DNA of 64,000 bases from Exiguobacterium sp. FSL W8-0210 (GCF_038006045.1 NZ_JBBOUK010000001.1:1777001-1841000), one strand, 5' to 3'; positions 50,763 through 61,152 are shown, counted from the stretch's first letter. Notes: generated by a model not told the origin, from the letters alone. Made by a program: numbers and translations.

Positions 50763-51650
50763 ATGGCACCTCCATTCCAATTCCCGATTCGGATCCAGAA
50801 CATCCTCTGGATTTTAGTCGGATCGTTCATCTTTGCTTTTGGTATTTATCATTTTAACGTTCAAAATGAGTTAGCAGAAGGCGGTTTCACCGGAATCACG
50901 CTGATTCTAAAAGGTCTGTTCGGATTATCACCATCGATCACGAACTTAGTATTGAATGTCCCACTTTTTTTCGTCAGTTATAAAATTCTTGGTCGGACGA
51001 CCTTCGTCTACACGTTGATCGGTACATTCAGTTTTTCCTTCTGGTATGGATTGATTGCCAAATATTCACCACTCGTCATCGACCTGCGTGACGATATGGT
51101 GCTTGCTGCGCTCTTTGCCGGTGTATTCATCGGCGTTGGTCTTGGTATCATCTTCAACAATGGTGGTACGACTGGTGGTGTCGATATCATCGCGCGTTTG
51201 ACGAAACGCTACTTCGGTTGGTCGATCGGTCGAACATTCTTGATCTTCGATTTCTTCGTCATCGTCGCATCCTTGACGTATCTCGACTACAAGCAAGCGA
51301 TGTATACGTTACTTGCCGTCTACGTCGGTGCCCGCGTCATCGATTGGATGCAAGAGGGCACGTATGCCGGTAAAGCAGCGATGATCATCAGTGATCACCG
51401 GACGGAGATTGCCGACGGTATTCATGCGACGATGAATCGTGGCACGACCCGTCTAATCGCAAAAGGCGGTTACTCTGGACGGGATCTCGAAGTATTGTAC
51501 GTCGTCGTCGCTCGCAATGAAATCAATCGCTTGAAGACGCTCGTTAAAAGTGTCGACCAGCACGCCTTCATCACGTTGCATGATGTCTATGAAGTAACGG
51601 GAGAAGGATTCACGTTCGACGAAAATCGAGTCCCAATCAAAGAAACGTAA
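50763..51650 (+). CDS. YitT/YpjC-family membrane protein (DUF161, DUF2179)
   Basis: Encodes 295 residues. Five hydrophobic segments cover about 10-175, including FNNGGTTGGVDIIARLTKRY near residue 125-145. The C-terminal DUF2179 domain (about 205-290) has AAMIISDHRTEIADGIHATM and DLEVLYVVVARNEINRLKTL. Function unknown; some relatives affect cation or envelope stress. It is divergent from bshA. The ATG follows AAAGGAG. B. subtilis ypjC lies in the same neighbourhood. Confidence 0.87.
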   Translation: MAPPFQFPIRIQNILWILVGSFIFAFGIYHFNVQNELAEGGFTGITLILKGLFGLSPSITNLVLNVPLFFVSYKILGRTTFVYTLIGTFSFSFWYGLIAKYSPLVIDLRDDMVLAALFAGVFIGVGLGIIFNNGGTTGGVDIIARLTKRYFGWSIGRTFLIFDFFVIVASLTYLDYKQAMYTLLAVYVGARVIDWMQEGTYAGKAAMIISDHRTEIADGIHATMNRGTTRLIAKGGYSGRDLEVLYVVVARNEINRLKTLVKSVDQHAFITLHDVYEVTGEGFTFDENRVPIKET

Positions 51651-51688
51651 AAAAACACGGATCGCTCAAACGAGCAATCCGTGTTTTT
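51651..51688. terminator. Bidirectional terminator between the yitT-like and yugP-like genes
   Basis: AAACACGGATcGCTC and GAGCaATCCGTGTTT arms with A- and T-runs. Confidence 0.85.
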
Positions 51689-51692
51689 CATT

Positions 51693-52373
51693 TTAGTCAT
51701 CACTTGACGGGTTGAAGACGAGCAGTGCGAGACGAAGAAACTCGGCGACGGCGACAAGTGTTGCTGCGACGTACGTCCAAGCCGCTGCGTTTAAGACACG
51801 ACGTGAACCACGTTCTTCTTCAGCGTCGATGATGCCATGCTCCGTCAACTGCGCCATCGCTCGATTCGAGGCATCAAACTCGACCGGTAACGTGACGAGT
51901 TGGAAGACGACGGCACCGAGCATCAAGACGACACCAAGCATCGCAAGACCAGTGAACCCAGCGAATAGACCAATCAACAACAGTGGGAACGATAAGTTCG
52001 ACGTAATCGACGCGACAGGTGCAATCCGGTGACGGACACGCATCATATTGTAATCCGTCGCATCTTGAATGACGTGACCGATTTCGTGTGCCGCAATCGA
52101 AACGGCTGAGACCGTCGAACCATAATAGACGTCTTCCGACAAACGAACGACTTTGTTCGTCGGGTCATAATGGTCGGACATCGTTCCACCGATCGGCTCG
52201 AGACGGACGTTCGTGATGCCGTTCTGCTTCATGATGAAGTCTGCGACCTGTGCTCCTGTCACCCCACTCTGAATCGGAACATCTTGATATTTTTTATAGG
52301 TGCTCCGCACCCGCATCTGAGCCCAAATCGGGACGATCATGATGATCGCGAGATAAATCAAATAGTTTGCCAC
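51693..52373 (-). CDS. Membrane zinc metallopeptidase of the YugP family
   Basis: Encodes 226 residues. The N-terminal helix (about 3-20), two central segments (about 120-165) and a C-terminal segment (about 200-222) anchor it. AAHEIGHVIQDA (about 93-104) is an HExGH-type zinc site, and the downstream FDASNRAMAQL fits the third ligand region. Substrates unknown. It is a single gene between terminators and the ypjA-like gene. Confidence 0.88.
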   Translation of the reverse strand: MANYLIYLAIIMIVPIWAQMRVRSTYKKYQDVPIQSGVTGAQVADFIMKQNGITNVRLEPIGGTMSDHYDPTNKVVRLSEDVYYGSTVSAVSIAAHEIGHVIQDATDYNMMRVRHRIAPVASITSNLSFPLLLIGLFAGFTGLAMLGVVLMLGAVVFQLVTLPVEFDASNRAMAQLTEHGIIDAEEERGSRRVLNAAAWTYVAATLVAVAEFLRLALLVFNPSSDD

Positions 52374-52417
52374 GAGACATCGTTCCTTTCTTTTTTGTTT
52401 ATAGGTCTATTTTATGT

Positions 52418-53020
52418 TCAAGCGACCTCATTGTCAATTGAATCGCGTGCGACAAACAGATATCCTATCAAAAGACATAATCCAGTCAACCAGAAGGAGC
52501 CGTAGCCGATCCACTGGATATGCTCCGCAAGCGCTGGGTAACGCGGCCATTGTCCGAGGACATAATCGACGACATCGTTGTGAATGACCCAGATGGCGAC
52601 GAGAACAAGCTCCTTGACGCGAAATGTCATCAAAGGACTGAATAACAACGCCTGAAACGCCATCGCTCCGTGCGACACCATCAGCATCAGTGCCATCGTT
52701 GTTAAGTAGGCGTTTGATGTGCCGAGTTCGTTCAACATCAAGGCATTCATGACGACCGCCCAGACACCATATTTGATCAATGTCACGAATGCGAGCGCTT
52801 CAAACAAGCGGGAACGTCGTCCGAAAATCCATAGAAAAACGATGATCGTAAAGAACAGCGATGCGGTTGGGCTATCCGGAATGAACGGATAGAAGTACCA
52901 CTTCGATGTCGCGAGTTGTGGTTCATACCAGTAGTAGCCGTATAAGGTGCCTGCTAAGTTGATCAATCCGACGATCCAAAGCACGGCTTTATGACGGAGT
53001 AAAGTAAATATTCCTTGCAA
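52418..53020 (-). CDS. YpjA-like membrane protein (DUF1405)
   Basis: Encodes 200 residues with about six hydrophobic segments. PFIPDSPTASLFFTIIVFLW and EALAFVTLIKYGVWAVVMNA are family-typical. The role is unknown, but the gene follows qcrC as ypjA does in Bacillus. The start is taken as TTG (53018-53020), 5-6 nt after the strong GAGGTGA ribosome site; a GTG 9 nt upstream overlaps that site and is less likely. Confidence 0.82.
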   Translation of the reverse strand: MQGIFTLLRHKAVLWIVGLINLAGTLYGYYWYEPQLATSKWYFYPFIPDSPTASLFFTIIVFLWIFGRRSRLFEALAFVTLIKYGVWAVVMNALMLNELGTSNAYLTTMALMLMVSHGAMAFQALLFSPLMTFRVKELVLVAIWVIHNDVVDYVLGQWPRYPALAEHIQWIGYGSFWLTGLCLLIGYLFVARDSIDNEVA

Positions 53021-53041
53021 TCGTTTCACCTCATCATCGAC

Positions 53042-53072
53042 AAAAGCCGGAGGATTGCTCCCCCGGCTTTTG
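53042..53072 (-). terminator. Terminator of qcrABC
   Basis: Minus-strand AAAAGCCGG and CCGGCTTTT arms around a 12-nt loop, with TTTTG tail. It stands just after qcrC; weak tail may permit readthrough into ypjA. Confidence 0.7.
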
Positions 53073-53074
53073 GC

Positions 53075-53866
53075 TTATTTATTGTTTTCGCCGCCTTCAC
53101 CGTATGAAGCGATGAATTTCGCAAGTTCTTTATGATCGGCATCTGAGCCTTTGAACTGACCAGCCGGCATCGAACCGACACCTTTGACTGCGATATCATA
53201 AATCTCTTTTTCAGTCTTTTTCGTTCCGACGAGCGCTGGAGCTGCTGCTCCACCTTCGAGGTTCTTACCATGACAGTTGACACATGACTGGTTCGAATAA
53301 ATTTCGTATCCTTTTGCCGATGTATCAATTTTTGGTCCTTCGTTCATCGTCAACTCACCTTGCTTGTGGATGGTATCCCAGTGTGTCGTTTGAACAGATT
53401 CCCATGTCAAGAAGACGATCGAGACGACTGCGAGGAGCATCATGCTGACGGCGACTGGCCGTTTCGCAGGACGGCGTTCAAGACCTTGGTCGAGCCATGG
53501 CGCGACGAGAAGTGCTGTGAACGCAAGACCTGGAAGGATGACTGTTCCCATCAAGATGTATGGACCTGCAGCGAATTGGTATTTCAAGAGCTGATAGAGG
53601 AATAGGAAGTACCAGTCCGGAAGTGGAATGTACGACGTATTCGTCGGATCGGCAATGTTTTGAAGTGGTGCTGCTTCTACGATTGTCAGAGTCATGAAGC
53701 CGATCAAGAAGACCGCTCCAACCATCCATTCGCGAAGTAAGAAGTTCGGCCAGAACGCTTCCGTTCGACCTGGATATTCCGAATAGTCTTTTGACTTGTT
53801 CGGCATCCGGTTATTGATCGACACCCGTGAATCGGTGACGAATTTCATTCCTTTACCACGATGCAT
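53075..53866 (-). CDS. qcrC: Menaquinol:cytochrome c reductase cytochrome b/c subunit QcrC
   Basis: Encodes 263 residues. The N-terminal half is subunit IV-like with three membrane segments and the PDWYFLFLYQLLKYQ quinol-site region (PEWY-like). The C-terminal ~90 residues form a cytochrome c domain with CVNCHG (haem c attachment, about residue 206) and the distal Met in VGSMPAGQF. It receives electrons from the Rieske protein. The ATG follows GGGGGAG. Follows qcrB by 40 nt. Confidence 0.95.
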   Translation of the reverse strand: MHRGKGMKFVTDSRVSINNRMPNKSKDYSEYPGRTEAFWPNFLLREWMVGAVFLIGFMTLTIVEAAPLQNIADPTNTSYIPLPDWYFLFLYQLLKYQFAAGPYILMGTVILPGLAFTALLVAPWLDQGLERRPAKRPVAVSMMLLAVVSIVFLTWESVQTTHWDTIHKQGELTMNEGPKIDTSAKGYEIYSNQSCVNCHGKNLEGGAAAPALVGTKKTEKEIYDIAVKGVGSMPAGQFKGSDADHKELAKFIASYGEGGENNK

Positions 53867-53906
53867 CGTGTTCTCCCCCTTTTTTGTTGTCTAGATGATA
53901 GTCGGT

Positions 53907-54578
53907 TTAAAGTGGTCCAGAGATCCCTTGTTTACGGATCATCAAGAAGTGGGCCCCGAGCAAGACGAACAATGCTGCAGGAAGGAAGAAGACGTGAATC
54001 GCAAAGAATCGAGCGATTGTACTTGCGCCGACGATTTCTCCACCCGCAAGGAGGGTCTTCGCGATACCACCGATGACCGGGATACTTTCAGCAATCTGAA
54101 TCGTAACTTTTGTCGCGAACAACGCTTTCATGTCCCAAGGCAATAGGTATCCTGTCAGACCGAGAGCTAAGACGACGAAGAACAAGAGAACTCCGACGAC
54201 CCAGTTCAATTCACGTGGTTTTTTGTATGAACCAGTGAAGAAGACACGTAATGTATGTAGGAACAACATTACGATAACGACAGACGCACCCCAGTGGTGC
54301 ATACCACGAACGATTTGTCCGTGTGCGACTTCGTTTTGTAGATAGTAGACGGACGCGTGTGCGTTGATGATGTCCGGTACATAATACATCGTCAAGAACA
54401 TCCCCGAAAGAATCTGGATGACGATCGTAAAGAACGTCAATCCGCCAAAACAATAAACGAAAGCTGAAAAGTTATGTGCCGGGTTGACGTGCTCCGGTAC
54501 TTCATGATCGGCGATGTCTCGCCAGAGCGGCGTAATATCAACGCGCTCATCAATCCAATCATAGATTTTTTGCATCAT
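53907..54578 (-). CDS. qcrB: Menaquinol:cytochrome c reductase cytochrome b subunit QcrB
   Basis: Encodes 223 residues with four membrane segments. Haem-binding histidines sit in MHHWGASVVIVMLFLHTLRV and RFFAIHVFFLPAALF; QILSGMFLTMYYVPD and LPWDMKALFATKV are conserved. It oxidises menaquinol (made through HepT and MenG) and binds two haems b plus the covalent haem c-i of this family. The ATG at 54578 follows GAGGTG. It lies 3 nt after qcrA. Confidence 0.96.
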   Translation of the reverse strand: MMQKIYDWIDERVDITPLWRDIADHEVPEHVNPAHNFSAFVYCFGGLTFFTIVIQILSGMFLTMYYVPDIINAHASVYYLQNEVAHGQIVRGMHHWGASVVIVMLFLHTLRVFFTGSYKKPRELNWVVGVLLFFVVLALGLTGYLLPWDMKALFATKVTIQIAESIPVIGGIAKTLLAGGEIVGASTIARFFAIHVFFLPAALFVLLGAHFLMIRKQGISGPL

Positions 54579-54581
54579 CGC

Positions 54582-55088
54582 TTACGCACCTCTTTCGACT
54601 GGTTTACCAAGGTAGAGGTAACCATCTTTCTGTTGCATTTCATACTCATCGAGTGGTTTCGTTGGAGGCGTACCAGGTACATTCGTGCCATCCTTCGTAT
54701 ACCGTCCGAAGTGACATGGGCAATAGAATTGCTCCGGGTGCGTTGGATCTGCGCCGAAGCTGACTTGGCAACCTAAGTGTTTACAAATCGGTGAAAGGGC
54801 CAAAATTTCTCCCTTATCATCTTTGAACACCCAAGCCGACAACGTTTCTTCGAACTCATACCACGCATCTTGCGTTTGTTTCTTGAAGTCGACCCGTTTT
54901 GGTTCTGTCGTGATATCCGACAACTTCATTACTTTTACTTTATCGCCTGCTCCTGATTTCTTCAGGACTGGATCAACTGCGAAGTTGACCATCGGCATGA
55001 CCATTGTCGCAGCCATGAAACCGCCGACGCCTGTCAATGTATACGTCAAGAATTGACGACGTGTTACGTTAGACCCGTTTTGAGCCAT
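54582..55088 (-). CDS. qcrA: Rieske iron-sulfur subunit QcrA
   Basis: Encodes 168 residues (B. subtilis 167). A Tat-type N terminus, TRRQFLTYTLTGVGGFMAAT, anchors it. The 2Fe-2S ligands are in CKHLGC and CPCHFG (about residues 107-130), with the disulphide cysteines present. It passes electrons from menaquinol to cytochrome c. The ATG at 55088 follows GGGGGG. It starts the qcrABC operon behind a near-consensus promoter. Confidence 0.95.
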   Translation of the reverse strand: MAQNGSNVTRRQFLTYTLTGVGGFMAATMVMPMVNFAVDPVLKKSGAGDKVKVMKLSDITTEPKRVDFKKQTQDAWYEFEETLSAWVFKDDKGEILALSPICKHLGCQVSFGADPTHPEQFYCPCHFGRYTKDGTNVPGTPPTKPLDEYEMQQKDGYLYLGKPVERGA

Positions 55089-55158
55089 CTCGATCCCCCC
55101 TTGTGATGTACGCTGTGCCCCAAGACGACAGTACTTCACACAAATTTCTCACATGGTA

Positions 55159-55187
55159 ATAGTATCTTAATAAAATCATTGCGTCAA
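55159..55187 (-). promoter_or_regulatory. Sigma-A promoter of qcrABC
   Basis: Minus-strand TTGACG (55182-55187), 17-nt spacer, TACTAT (55159-55164), directly after the ypiF stop. So qcrABC can be transcribed independently of the ypi genes. Confidence 0.7.
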
Positions 55188-55192
55188 CCGCT

Positions 55193-55633
55193 TCATAGCG
55201 CGGTCCAACGGTTTCCTAACTGTTCGAGAACTTGTCCAACAAAATTCCCGACCATCTGACCTTGTTGGTCACGACTCATCGTCTCAAGAGCTAGACGTGG
55301 CACGTAGATAATCTCTTCTGCGGCAGTCTCCTTCCACCTTAAATCAGCGGTGATGAAGGTGATGAAACGGAATTGCCCGGAAGCAGCCGCTTGACGCCAT
55401 CCTTCCAACTGTTCGATCGACGGTACATCGATGTAGGTCATGGCAGGTAAGAGCAACGCCCGTCCAGATAGCTGGCGTTCGACTTCGGACGCCACCGTCA
55501 ATGTCATGTCTGCGCATTCCGCATAAGCATGCATCGCCTCATCGAAACCGATCGGAAGCAAAGGCACGATTAGCGTGTCGATATACGCTTGCTCGCTTCG
55601 TGTCCGCTGTACGTCGGATGGTTTGAAACGCAA
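55193..55633 (-). CDS. ypiF: YpiF-like protein (DUF2487)
   Basis: Encodes 146 residues, soluble. MRFKPSDVQRTRSEQAYIDT and YIDVPSIEQLEGWRQAAASG are the family-like parts; function unknown, though it stands next to qcrABC in Bacilli. The start is TTG (55631-55633), 7 nt after AAGGGGG. An upstream gap of 180 nt holds a terminator for ypiB and no clear promoter of its own. Confidence 0.82.
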   Translation of the reverse strand: MRFKPSDVQRTRSEQAYIDTLIVPLLPIGFDEAMHAYAECADMTLTVASEVERQLSGRALLLPAMTYIDVPSIEQLEGWRQAAASGQFRFITFITADLRWKETAAEEIIYVPRLALETMSRDQQGQMVGNFVGQVLEQLGNRWTAL

Positions 55634-55772
55634 GTCATTTCCCCCTTTCTTTCTTACTTACAATTCGTCACATTTAATGTATCATATCCACATTTCCTCC
55701 TGCTCTCTTAATGTGAACGTTTTATGAAATTCCACCCTATTTTTCTTCATATTTTGCACAAATCTTCACATA

Positions 55773-55810
55773 CGAAAAAGACTCTATCGCCTGTTATAAG
55801 CAATAGAGTT
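55773..55810 (-). terminator. Terminator of the ypiA-ypiB unit
   Basis: Minus-strand ACTCTAT-GC and GC-GATAGAGT arms followed by CTTTTTCG. Confidence 0.75.
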
Positions 55811-55816
55811 CTTTGA

Positions 55817-56347
55817 TTAAGGGAGTTGATTTCGAACGAGACGTAACTGTTCGGAAAGGGAGTGGAATCGATGTTGATCGCGTGCATCAAGTGCTTCATC
55901 GATCAATCGGACCAACCGTTCTTCTTCTTGTCGATTGACCGTGACAGCGATGAAATGAGTCGCTTCATCTGCTAAACGCGGTTCAACAGCGACTTCCGGA
56001 CGAAATGGATTTTCTTCCAGTAAAGACAAGTATTCATCGTCCATCATCATGCCTTGGAAGTTTAGCTCGATGTATATATCTTCCGATGTCAAACGAATGT
56101 CATGATACGCTTTTTCTGGATCTAGCGTCGTGACGTCCCCTTTTTTAAAAAGAAACGGTTCCGCATCGAATCCATATGTCGTCATGATAATGGCTTTCGG
56201 AGCGAAAGTCGCATTTTGAACGAAGTGTACCTGCTCGAGTTTTGCCTCGTTACGCAACCAGTAATCGATGATCCATTTTGATTCCCGTCGCTTTAACGTG
56301 TAATAGGTCAAGATGCGGCGTAAGAATCGCTGCTTTCTCTCTATCAT
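55817..56347 (-). CDS. ypiB: YpiB, UPF0302 family
   Basis: Encodes 176 residues. IERKQRFLRRILTYYTLKRR at the start, VHFVQNATFAPKAIIMTTYG and DIYIELNFQG match UPF0302. Function unknown in this organism. The ATG at 56347 is preferred (GGGAG about 10 nt upstream, family-like N terminus); an earlier ATG at 56398 would overlap ypiA but has no ribosome site. Confidence 0.85.
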   Translation of the reverse strand: MIERKQRFLRRILTYYTLKRRESKWIIDYWLRNEAKLEQVHFVQNATFAPKAIIMTTYGFDAEPFLFKKGDVTTLDPEKAYHDIRLTSEDIYIELNFQGMMMDDEYLSLLEENPFRPEVAVEPRLADEATHFIAVTVNRQEEERLVRLIDEALDARDQHRFHSLSEQLRLVRNQLP

Positions 56348-56375
56348 CTCAATCCTACTCCCTTCTCCCGTGAAG

Positions 56376-57662
56376 TCATCCATCCATTCGTTCAACATAG
56401 TCGACGAGTTCGTTATCCTCTGGTGTCAACTGTGCAGCGCGTCGTAAGAGACGTTGTCCCTCTTCACGCCGTCCTTCCTCGACGAGTGCAAAACCATACT
56501 CTTTCAAGAAAAGCGCGTCTTCCGTGAATGCGCCTTCGACTATCGCATAGTTCTCCATCGCTTGCGTGTATTCCTCTAACGCATATAAAGCGCGCGCCCG
56601 GTACCATGTCAGAATTGGAGCCGTGACATGTTCTTCAATGGCTGAGATCGTCTCAATCATTGCTTCATGATCCTCGTCTTCAGCAAGTAACGACAGCAAA
56701 CGTTCCGCTGCGACGATTGATTCCGGGTTTAAAGCGAGTGCTTCACGTAACGCTTGAACACTTCCTGCGCGATCGCCGAGTTTGAGAAGGAATAAGGCTT
56801 CCATCGTCCGTAACTCGTCATTATAATCATCGCGCTCCATCCCTTGCTTGATGACGTTCAGTGCTTCTTTCGTCAGCCCAAGTTCGGCTTGGCTTTCCGC
56901 GTACGGTACATACGCTGATGTATAATCCGGATCCTGCGCAATCAATTGTTGGAATGTCTCGACTGCTTTTTGGTGTTGACCGACACGGTGAGCCGTCATC
57001 GCAAGACCAAACAGCGTATGCAAGTCGGAACGTTCTGCGACAGCACGTTCATACAGTGGAATCGCATCCTCAAATTGTCCTGTCATCGCGAGTGATTCCG
57101 CGTACAGGGCATCGAGCGGCAATTCAGCACGTAACTCTGGACGCTCTGCGATTTCAGCGAATAGTGGTACCGCTTGATCAAACGCACCGAGCGTCATGTA
57201 GAGCTCGGCTAATCCGTATGCCAGTAATGGTTCTTCAGGAGCGAGATTACGTGCTTCCTTCAGCTTCGCTAATGCCACTTCGTCAAGACCTTGTGACTGA
57301 TAGAGGTCAGCGAGTAATACGAGAGAACGGGGACCATATTCCATGTCCGTTGTGTCGACCTGCTCAAGGACAGAAATCGCTTCCTCTTCCCGGTCCAAAT
57401 CGATATAACATTCTGCCAGTAACAAGGCGACTCCGGCGTTACCTGCGTATTCGACGTAAAGCGGTGCCAATAGATTAACTGCTCGGTCTGATAATCCAAG
57501 TTCGATATAGAGATCGGCAACCGCGAGGCGATCCTCATCCGTCCCTGTCTTTTCGAGTTGTTCTAGTGTCGCTAAGGCTTCCGAGGTATGGCCGTGTTCT
57601 AGTTCTTCGATGATGCCATTCAATACTTGTTCATTCAAGACAAACGCCCCACTTTCTGTCAT
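56376..57662 (-). CDS. ypiA: YpiA-like TPR protein
   Basis: Encodes 428 residues made of about eleven helix pairs with TPR spacing, for example EEAISVLEQVDTTDMEYGPR and KAVETFQQLIAQDPDYTSAY. It is a soluble scaffold; partners are unknown. The start may be ATG (57662), which has its ribosome site immediately adjacent, or TTG at 57638, which gives the family-like MNEQVLNGIIEELEHG. It lies 11 nt after aroA. Confidence 0.85.
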   Translation of the reverse strand: MTESGAFVLNEQVLNGIIEELEHGHTSEALATLEQLEKTGTDEDRLAVADLYIELGLSDRAVNLLAPLYVEYAGNAGVALLLAECYIDLDREEEAISVLEQVDTTDMEYGPRSLVLLADLYQSQGLDEVALAKLKEARNLAPEEPLLAYGLAELYMTLGAFDQAVPLFAEIAERPELRAELPLDALYAESLAMTGQFEDAIPLYERAVAERSDLHTLFGLAMTAHRVGQHQKAVETFQQLIAQDPDYTSAYVPYAESQAELGLTKEALNVIKQGMERDDYNDELRTMEALFLLKLGDRAGSVQALREALALNPESIVAAERLLSLLAEDEDHEAMIETISAIEEHVTAPILTWYRARALYALEEYTQAMENYAIVEGAFTEDALFLKEYGFALVEEGRREEGQRLLRRAAQLTPEDNELVDYVERMDG

Positions 57663-57673
57663 CCGCCTATTTC

Positions 57674-58930
57674 TTACTCAGATCGGTCGGATTGAAGTTT
57701 CTTTAAATCATCATAGAACGTTGGGTAGCTGACTTCAACTACTTCGCGTCCATGCACTATAATTTCCGGGTTGATTGTCGCCGCGATCGTCAACATCATC
57801 GCGAGTCGGTGATCACCTGCACTGTCAACTTCCGCTGCTTGCAAAGGTGTCGGTCCTTCGATAATCATACCGTCATCCGTCGCCTCGATATTCGCCCCGA
57901 GACGCCGTAACGCCGTCACGACCGTCTCGATCCGGTCCGTCTCCTTGACACGGAGCTCTTCCGCATCGCGAATGATCGTTCGTCCCTCTGCTTGCGTCGC
58001 AAGCAATGCAAGTAACGGGATCTCATCGATCAAGGAAGGGATTTGTTCACCTTCGACCGTGGTCGCTTGCAACGATGTCGTCTCGACGGTCACATCTGCC
58101 GTCTCCTCTCCACCGTCTTCTGAGCGATGATTGATTTCGACACTTGCACCCATCTGGCGTAACGTCTGTAAAAAACCAATCCGTGTCGGATTCATCAAGA
58201 CGTGGGTCGTCGTGATGCGACTATCCTGCCCGATTGCTGCTGCCGTCCACCAAAACGCTGCTGACGATGGATCGCCTGGAATGTCGAGTGACGTTGCTTG
58301 TAAGCGTACAGGACCTTGAACACGAATGTGCCGACCATCCTCACGTTCATCGATCGCTACGTCAACACCGAACTGCGGCAACATCCGTTCCGTATGGTCG
58401 CGTGACAGGATTGGCTCGATGACTGTCGTCTCACCCGTCGCATGCAGACCTGCGAGCAACACGGCACTTTTCACTTGTGCACTTGCGACTGGCAACGTAT
58501 ACGTCGTTCCGACAAGCGGCGTTCCTGTGATGTGAAGCGGCGCCGTCTCACCTGTGATGTTCGCTCCGAATAAGGCAAGCGGTTCCGTGATTCGTTTCAT
58601 CGGACGTCTGCGCAAGGAAGCGTCGCCATCGAGCGCATATGTCGCTTGACCGCCTGCTAGGATACCGCTCAAGAGACGAATCGTCGTCCCCGAGTTTCCG
58701 CAATCGATCGTCGCTTCTTGGAACGTATCCGTTCCGGTGATCCGAATTTCCTCTGATGTTCGATCGATTTGTGCACCGAGCGCCTGCATCGCTACTAGTG
58801 AAGCAAGACAATCGGCCCCTTCAAGTGCGTTTCTGACATGTGTCGTTCCCTCGGCGATTCCGCCGAACAGGAAAGCACGGTGCGTCATTGATTTATCGCC
58901 AGGTACTTGTACTGTTCCTCTTAAGCCCAT
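57674..58930 (-). CDS. aroA: 3-phosphoshikimate 1-carboxyvinyltransferase (EPSP synthase)
   Basis: Encodes 418 residues. It joins phosphoenolpyruvate to shikimate-3-phosphate. [38 protein letters not shown] (LxxGxxxTxxR-like), [12 protein letters not shown] and RVKETDRI are intact. The signature GNSGTTIR contains Gly96-Thr97 equivalents, so the glyphosate-site pattern near it is typical. The ATG at 58930 follows GAGGTG and overlaps the aroB stop by 10 nt. Confidence 0.96.
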   Translation of the reverse strand: MGLRGTVQVPGDKSMTHRAFLFGGIAEGTTHVRNALEGADCLASLVAMQALGAQIDRTSEEIRITGTDTFQEATIDCGNSGTTIRLLSGILAGGQATYALDGDASLRRRPMKRITEPLALFGANITGETAPLHITGTPLVGTTYTLPVASAQVKSAVLLAGLHATGETTVIEPILSRDHTERMLPQFGVDVAIDEREDGRHIRVQGPVRLQATSLDIPGDPSSAAFWWTAAAIGQDSRITTTHVLMNPTRIGFLQTLRQMGASVEINHRSEDGGEETADVTVETTSLQATTVEGEQIPSLIDEIPLLALLATQAEGRTIIRDAEELRVKETDRIETVVTALRRLGANIEATDDGMIIEGPTPLQAAEVDSAGDHRLAMMLTIAATINPEIIVHGREVVEVSYPTFYDDLKKLQSDRSE

Positions 58931-59982
58931 TCTAGACACCTCACTGTTTGATTGAATGCTTGGCGCAATCGTTCTTCGTTGATCGCTTCTAAAATGAAGC
59001 GCCCTTCTTTTTCAAGGACGAATCGAATCATTTCTTGGTGGTTCTTCTTGTCGCGACGCATCAGTTCAAGGTATGTCTTAAACGATTGTCGATCCGGTAA
59101 TTCCGTTCCAAGACGGTGGAGCAATTGCCCGAGCTGTTTCGCCTGTCCGTCATTTCCTTCCAAGAACTTGACGAAGACGAGTCCGATCCCTACTGCCTCG
59201 CCATGCGCAAGACCAGGACTCGCATATTCAACGGCATGACCGAACGTATGTCCATAATTCAAAAAGGCACGCATCCCTTGCTCCGTCTCATCTTGTTCGA
59301 CGATATCCCGTTTCACATTAATCCCCCGTGCGAGCCAGTCTTCCAAATCGAGTCCTTTGACAGCATCCAGCGAAATATCGAGTAACGAATCCGCAAATGA
59401 TGGTCGCGCAAGGAACCCATGCTTGACTAACTCAAAGAAGCCACTTCGCCATTCCCGGTCTGGTAATGTCTGAAGGAGCGTTAAATCATACACGACACCA
59501 CTTGGCTGATAAAATGCACCGACTAAGTTTTTACCGAGGGAGAGGTTAAGACCAACCTTTCCACCAACACTTGAATCGTGCGCTAACAGTGTCGTCGGAA
59601 TTTGAATGAACGTGATGCCGCGCAAAAAAGTTGCCGCGACGAATCCCGCTAAATCACCAATCATTCCACCGCCAAACGCAAGGATCAGGCTATGACGTGT
59701 CATCCCATACCGAACCCCTTCTTCGAGTAGAGCGCCATAAACGGCAAGCGACTTACTGTGCTCCCCAGGCGCAACAGTGCTGATATGAACGTCGATCGAC
59801 GGCGATACATCCGCTAACGCATCCTGCAATCGATCCATCTGCAAGTGATGTACCGTTTCATCCGTGATGACCCAGATGCGGTCCGCCCCGTTCAGCGCTG
59901 AAAGATGCGATAACCGGGCTAATGCCCCATTTCCGATAAGTACTGGATATGACGTGTTCAACCGGATATCAAATTCGATCAA
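58921..59982 (-). CDS. aroB: 3-dehydroquinate synthase
   Basis: Encodes 353 residues. It cyclises DAHP to dehydroquinate with NAD+ and a metal. [40 protein letters not shown] and [20 protein letters not shown] carry the substrate and NAD residues; zinc ligands lie in the [12 protein letters not shown] segment and HGEAVGIG. The start is TTG, overlapping the aroC stop as TTGA. Confidence 0.96.
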   Translation of the reverse strand: MIEFDIRLNTSYPVLIGNGALARLSHLSALNGADRIWVITDETVHHLQMDRLQDALADVSPSIDVHISTVAPGEHSKSLAVYGALLEEGVRYGMTRHSLILAFGGGMIGDLAGFVAATFLRGITFIQIPTTLLAHDSSVGGKVGLNLSLGKNLVGAFYQPSGVVYDLTLLQTLPDREWRSGFFELVKHGFLARPSFADSLLDISLDAVKGLDLEDWLARGINVKRDIVEQDETEQGMRAFLNYGHTFGHAVEYASPGLAHGEAVGIGLVFVKFLEGNDGQAKQLGQLLHRLGTELPDRQSFKTYLELMRRDKKNHQEMIRFVLEKEGRFILEAINEERLRQAFNQTVRCLEWA

Positions 59983-61133
59983 AACGTCCGAACCTCCTCT
60001 TTATAAGCAGCGACGGCAGCCTGAAGACGATCGAGTGTCGATGTCCCGAACATTTCAAGGATAGCGACCGCAATCTCAAATGCGACGACGGCTTCTAGAA
60101 CAACCGATGCGGCTGGAACGGCACAGGCATCACTTCGCTCGATTTGTGCCGTGAATGCTTCCTTCGTCTCGATATCGACTGATTGCAGTGGACGATAAAG
60201 CGTCGGAATCGGCTTCATCGCAATTTGGACGCGAATCGGCATGCCTGTCGACATCCCGCCTTCGATTCCGCCTAGATGGTTCGTCCGCCGATGATAGCCG
60301 GATGCATCATGAACGATTTCATCTTGGACGGTACTCCCCTTGCGACGACCAAGTTCATATCCGTCACCAAAACCGACTGATTTCATCGCATTGACGCTAA
60401 TGACAGCTTGTGCAATCCGGCTGTCGAGCTTTAGATCGTTTTGGGTGAAGGACCCGACGCCTGGCATCATGCCTGTCACGACGACTTCGATTTCACCGCC
60501 GAGTGTATCCCCTTCTTTTTTGGCCGCATCAATTTCCTCCATCATCCGTTGTCCTGCTTGTTCGTCAGCACATCGAACGGGTGAAGCGTCAATCGTTTCC
60601 TGATGTTCGACGGGATCCTTCCACGGTGCATCGATGCCACCGATCGACCGTACGTGCGAGAACACTTCAATCCCGAGTTCATTCAGTAATTGTTTAGCGA
60701 AGGCGCCGACGGCAACACGTGCTGCCGTCTCACGAGCGGAAGAACGTTCTAGTACATCGCGTAAATCGCGATGACCGTACTTCAATCCACCAACGAGATC
60801 CGCATGTCCAGGACGTGGACGCGTCAACGTCCGCGGGCGCTCCAACTGTTCTTCGAGCGGTTCCGCTTGCATGACTTGTGTCCAGTGCGTATGATCCTTA
60901 TTCTCGATGAACAAACTGATTGGTGATCCCGTCGTATATCCATGACGGATCCCGCCACGTGCATCAATTTGATCCTGTTCAATTTGCATGCGTCGTCCGC
61001 GTCCGTATCCGCCTTGGCGACGTGTCATTTCACGCTGGATGGCTTCGAAATCAATCGTGAGTCCTGCTGGCATCCCATCGATGATGACGGTCAACCCTTT
61101 TCCATGTGATTCTCCTGCTGTCATGTAACGCAT
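59979..61133 (-). CDS. aroC: Chorismate synthase
   Basis: Encodes 384 residues (called aroF in B. subtilis). It forms chorismate from EPSP using reduced [43 protein letters not shown] and [20 protein letters not shown] are signature segments; [14 protein letters not shown] is the FMN loop. The ATG at 61133 follows GGAAGGG by 9 nt. Unlike the B. subtilis supraoperon, aroH and trpEDCFBA do not follow aroB. Confidence 0.96.
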   Translation of the reverse strand: MRYMTAGESHGKGLTVIIDGMPAGLTIDFEAIQREMTRRQGGYGRGRRMQIEQDQIDARGGIRHGYTTGSPISLFIENKDHTHWTQVMQAEPLEEQLERPRTLTRPRPGHADLVGGLKYGHRDLRDVLERSSARETAARVAVGAFAKQLLNELGIEVFSHVRSIGGIDAPWKDPVEHQETIDASPVRCADEQAGQRMMEEIDAAKKEGDTLGGEIEVVVTGMMPGVGSFTQNDLKLDSRIAQAVISVNAMKSVGFGDGYELGRRKGSTVQDEIVHDASGYHRRTNHLGGIEGGMSTGMPIRVQIAMKPIPTLYRPLQSVDIETKEAFTAQIERSDACAVPAASVVLEAVVAFEIAVAILEMFGTSTLDRLQAAVAAYKEEVRTF

Positions 61134-61152
61134 TCGCTTCATCCCTTCCTGA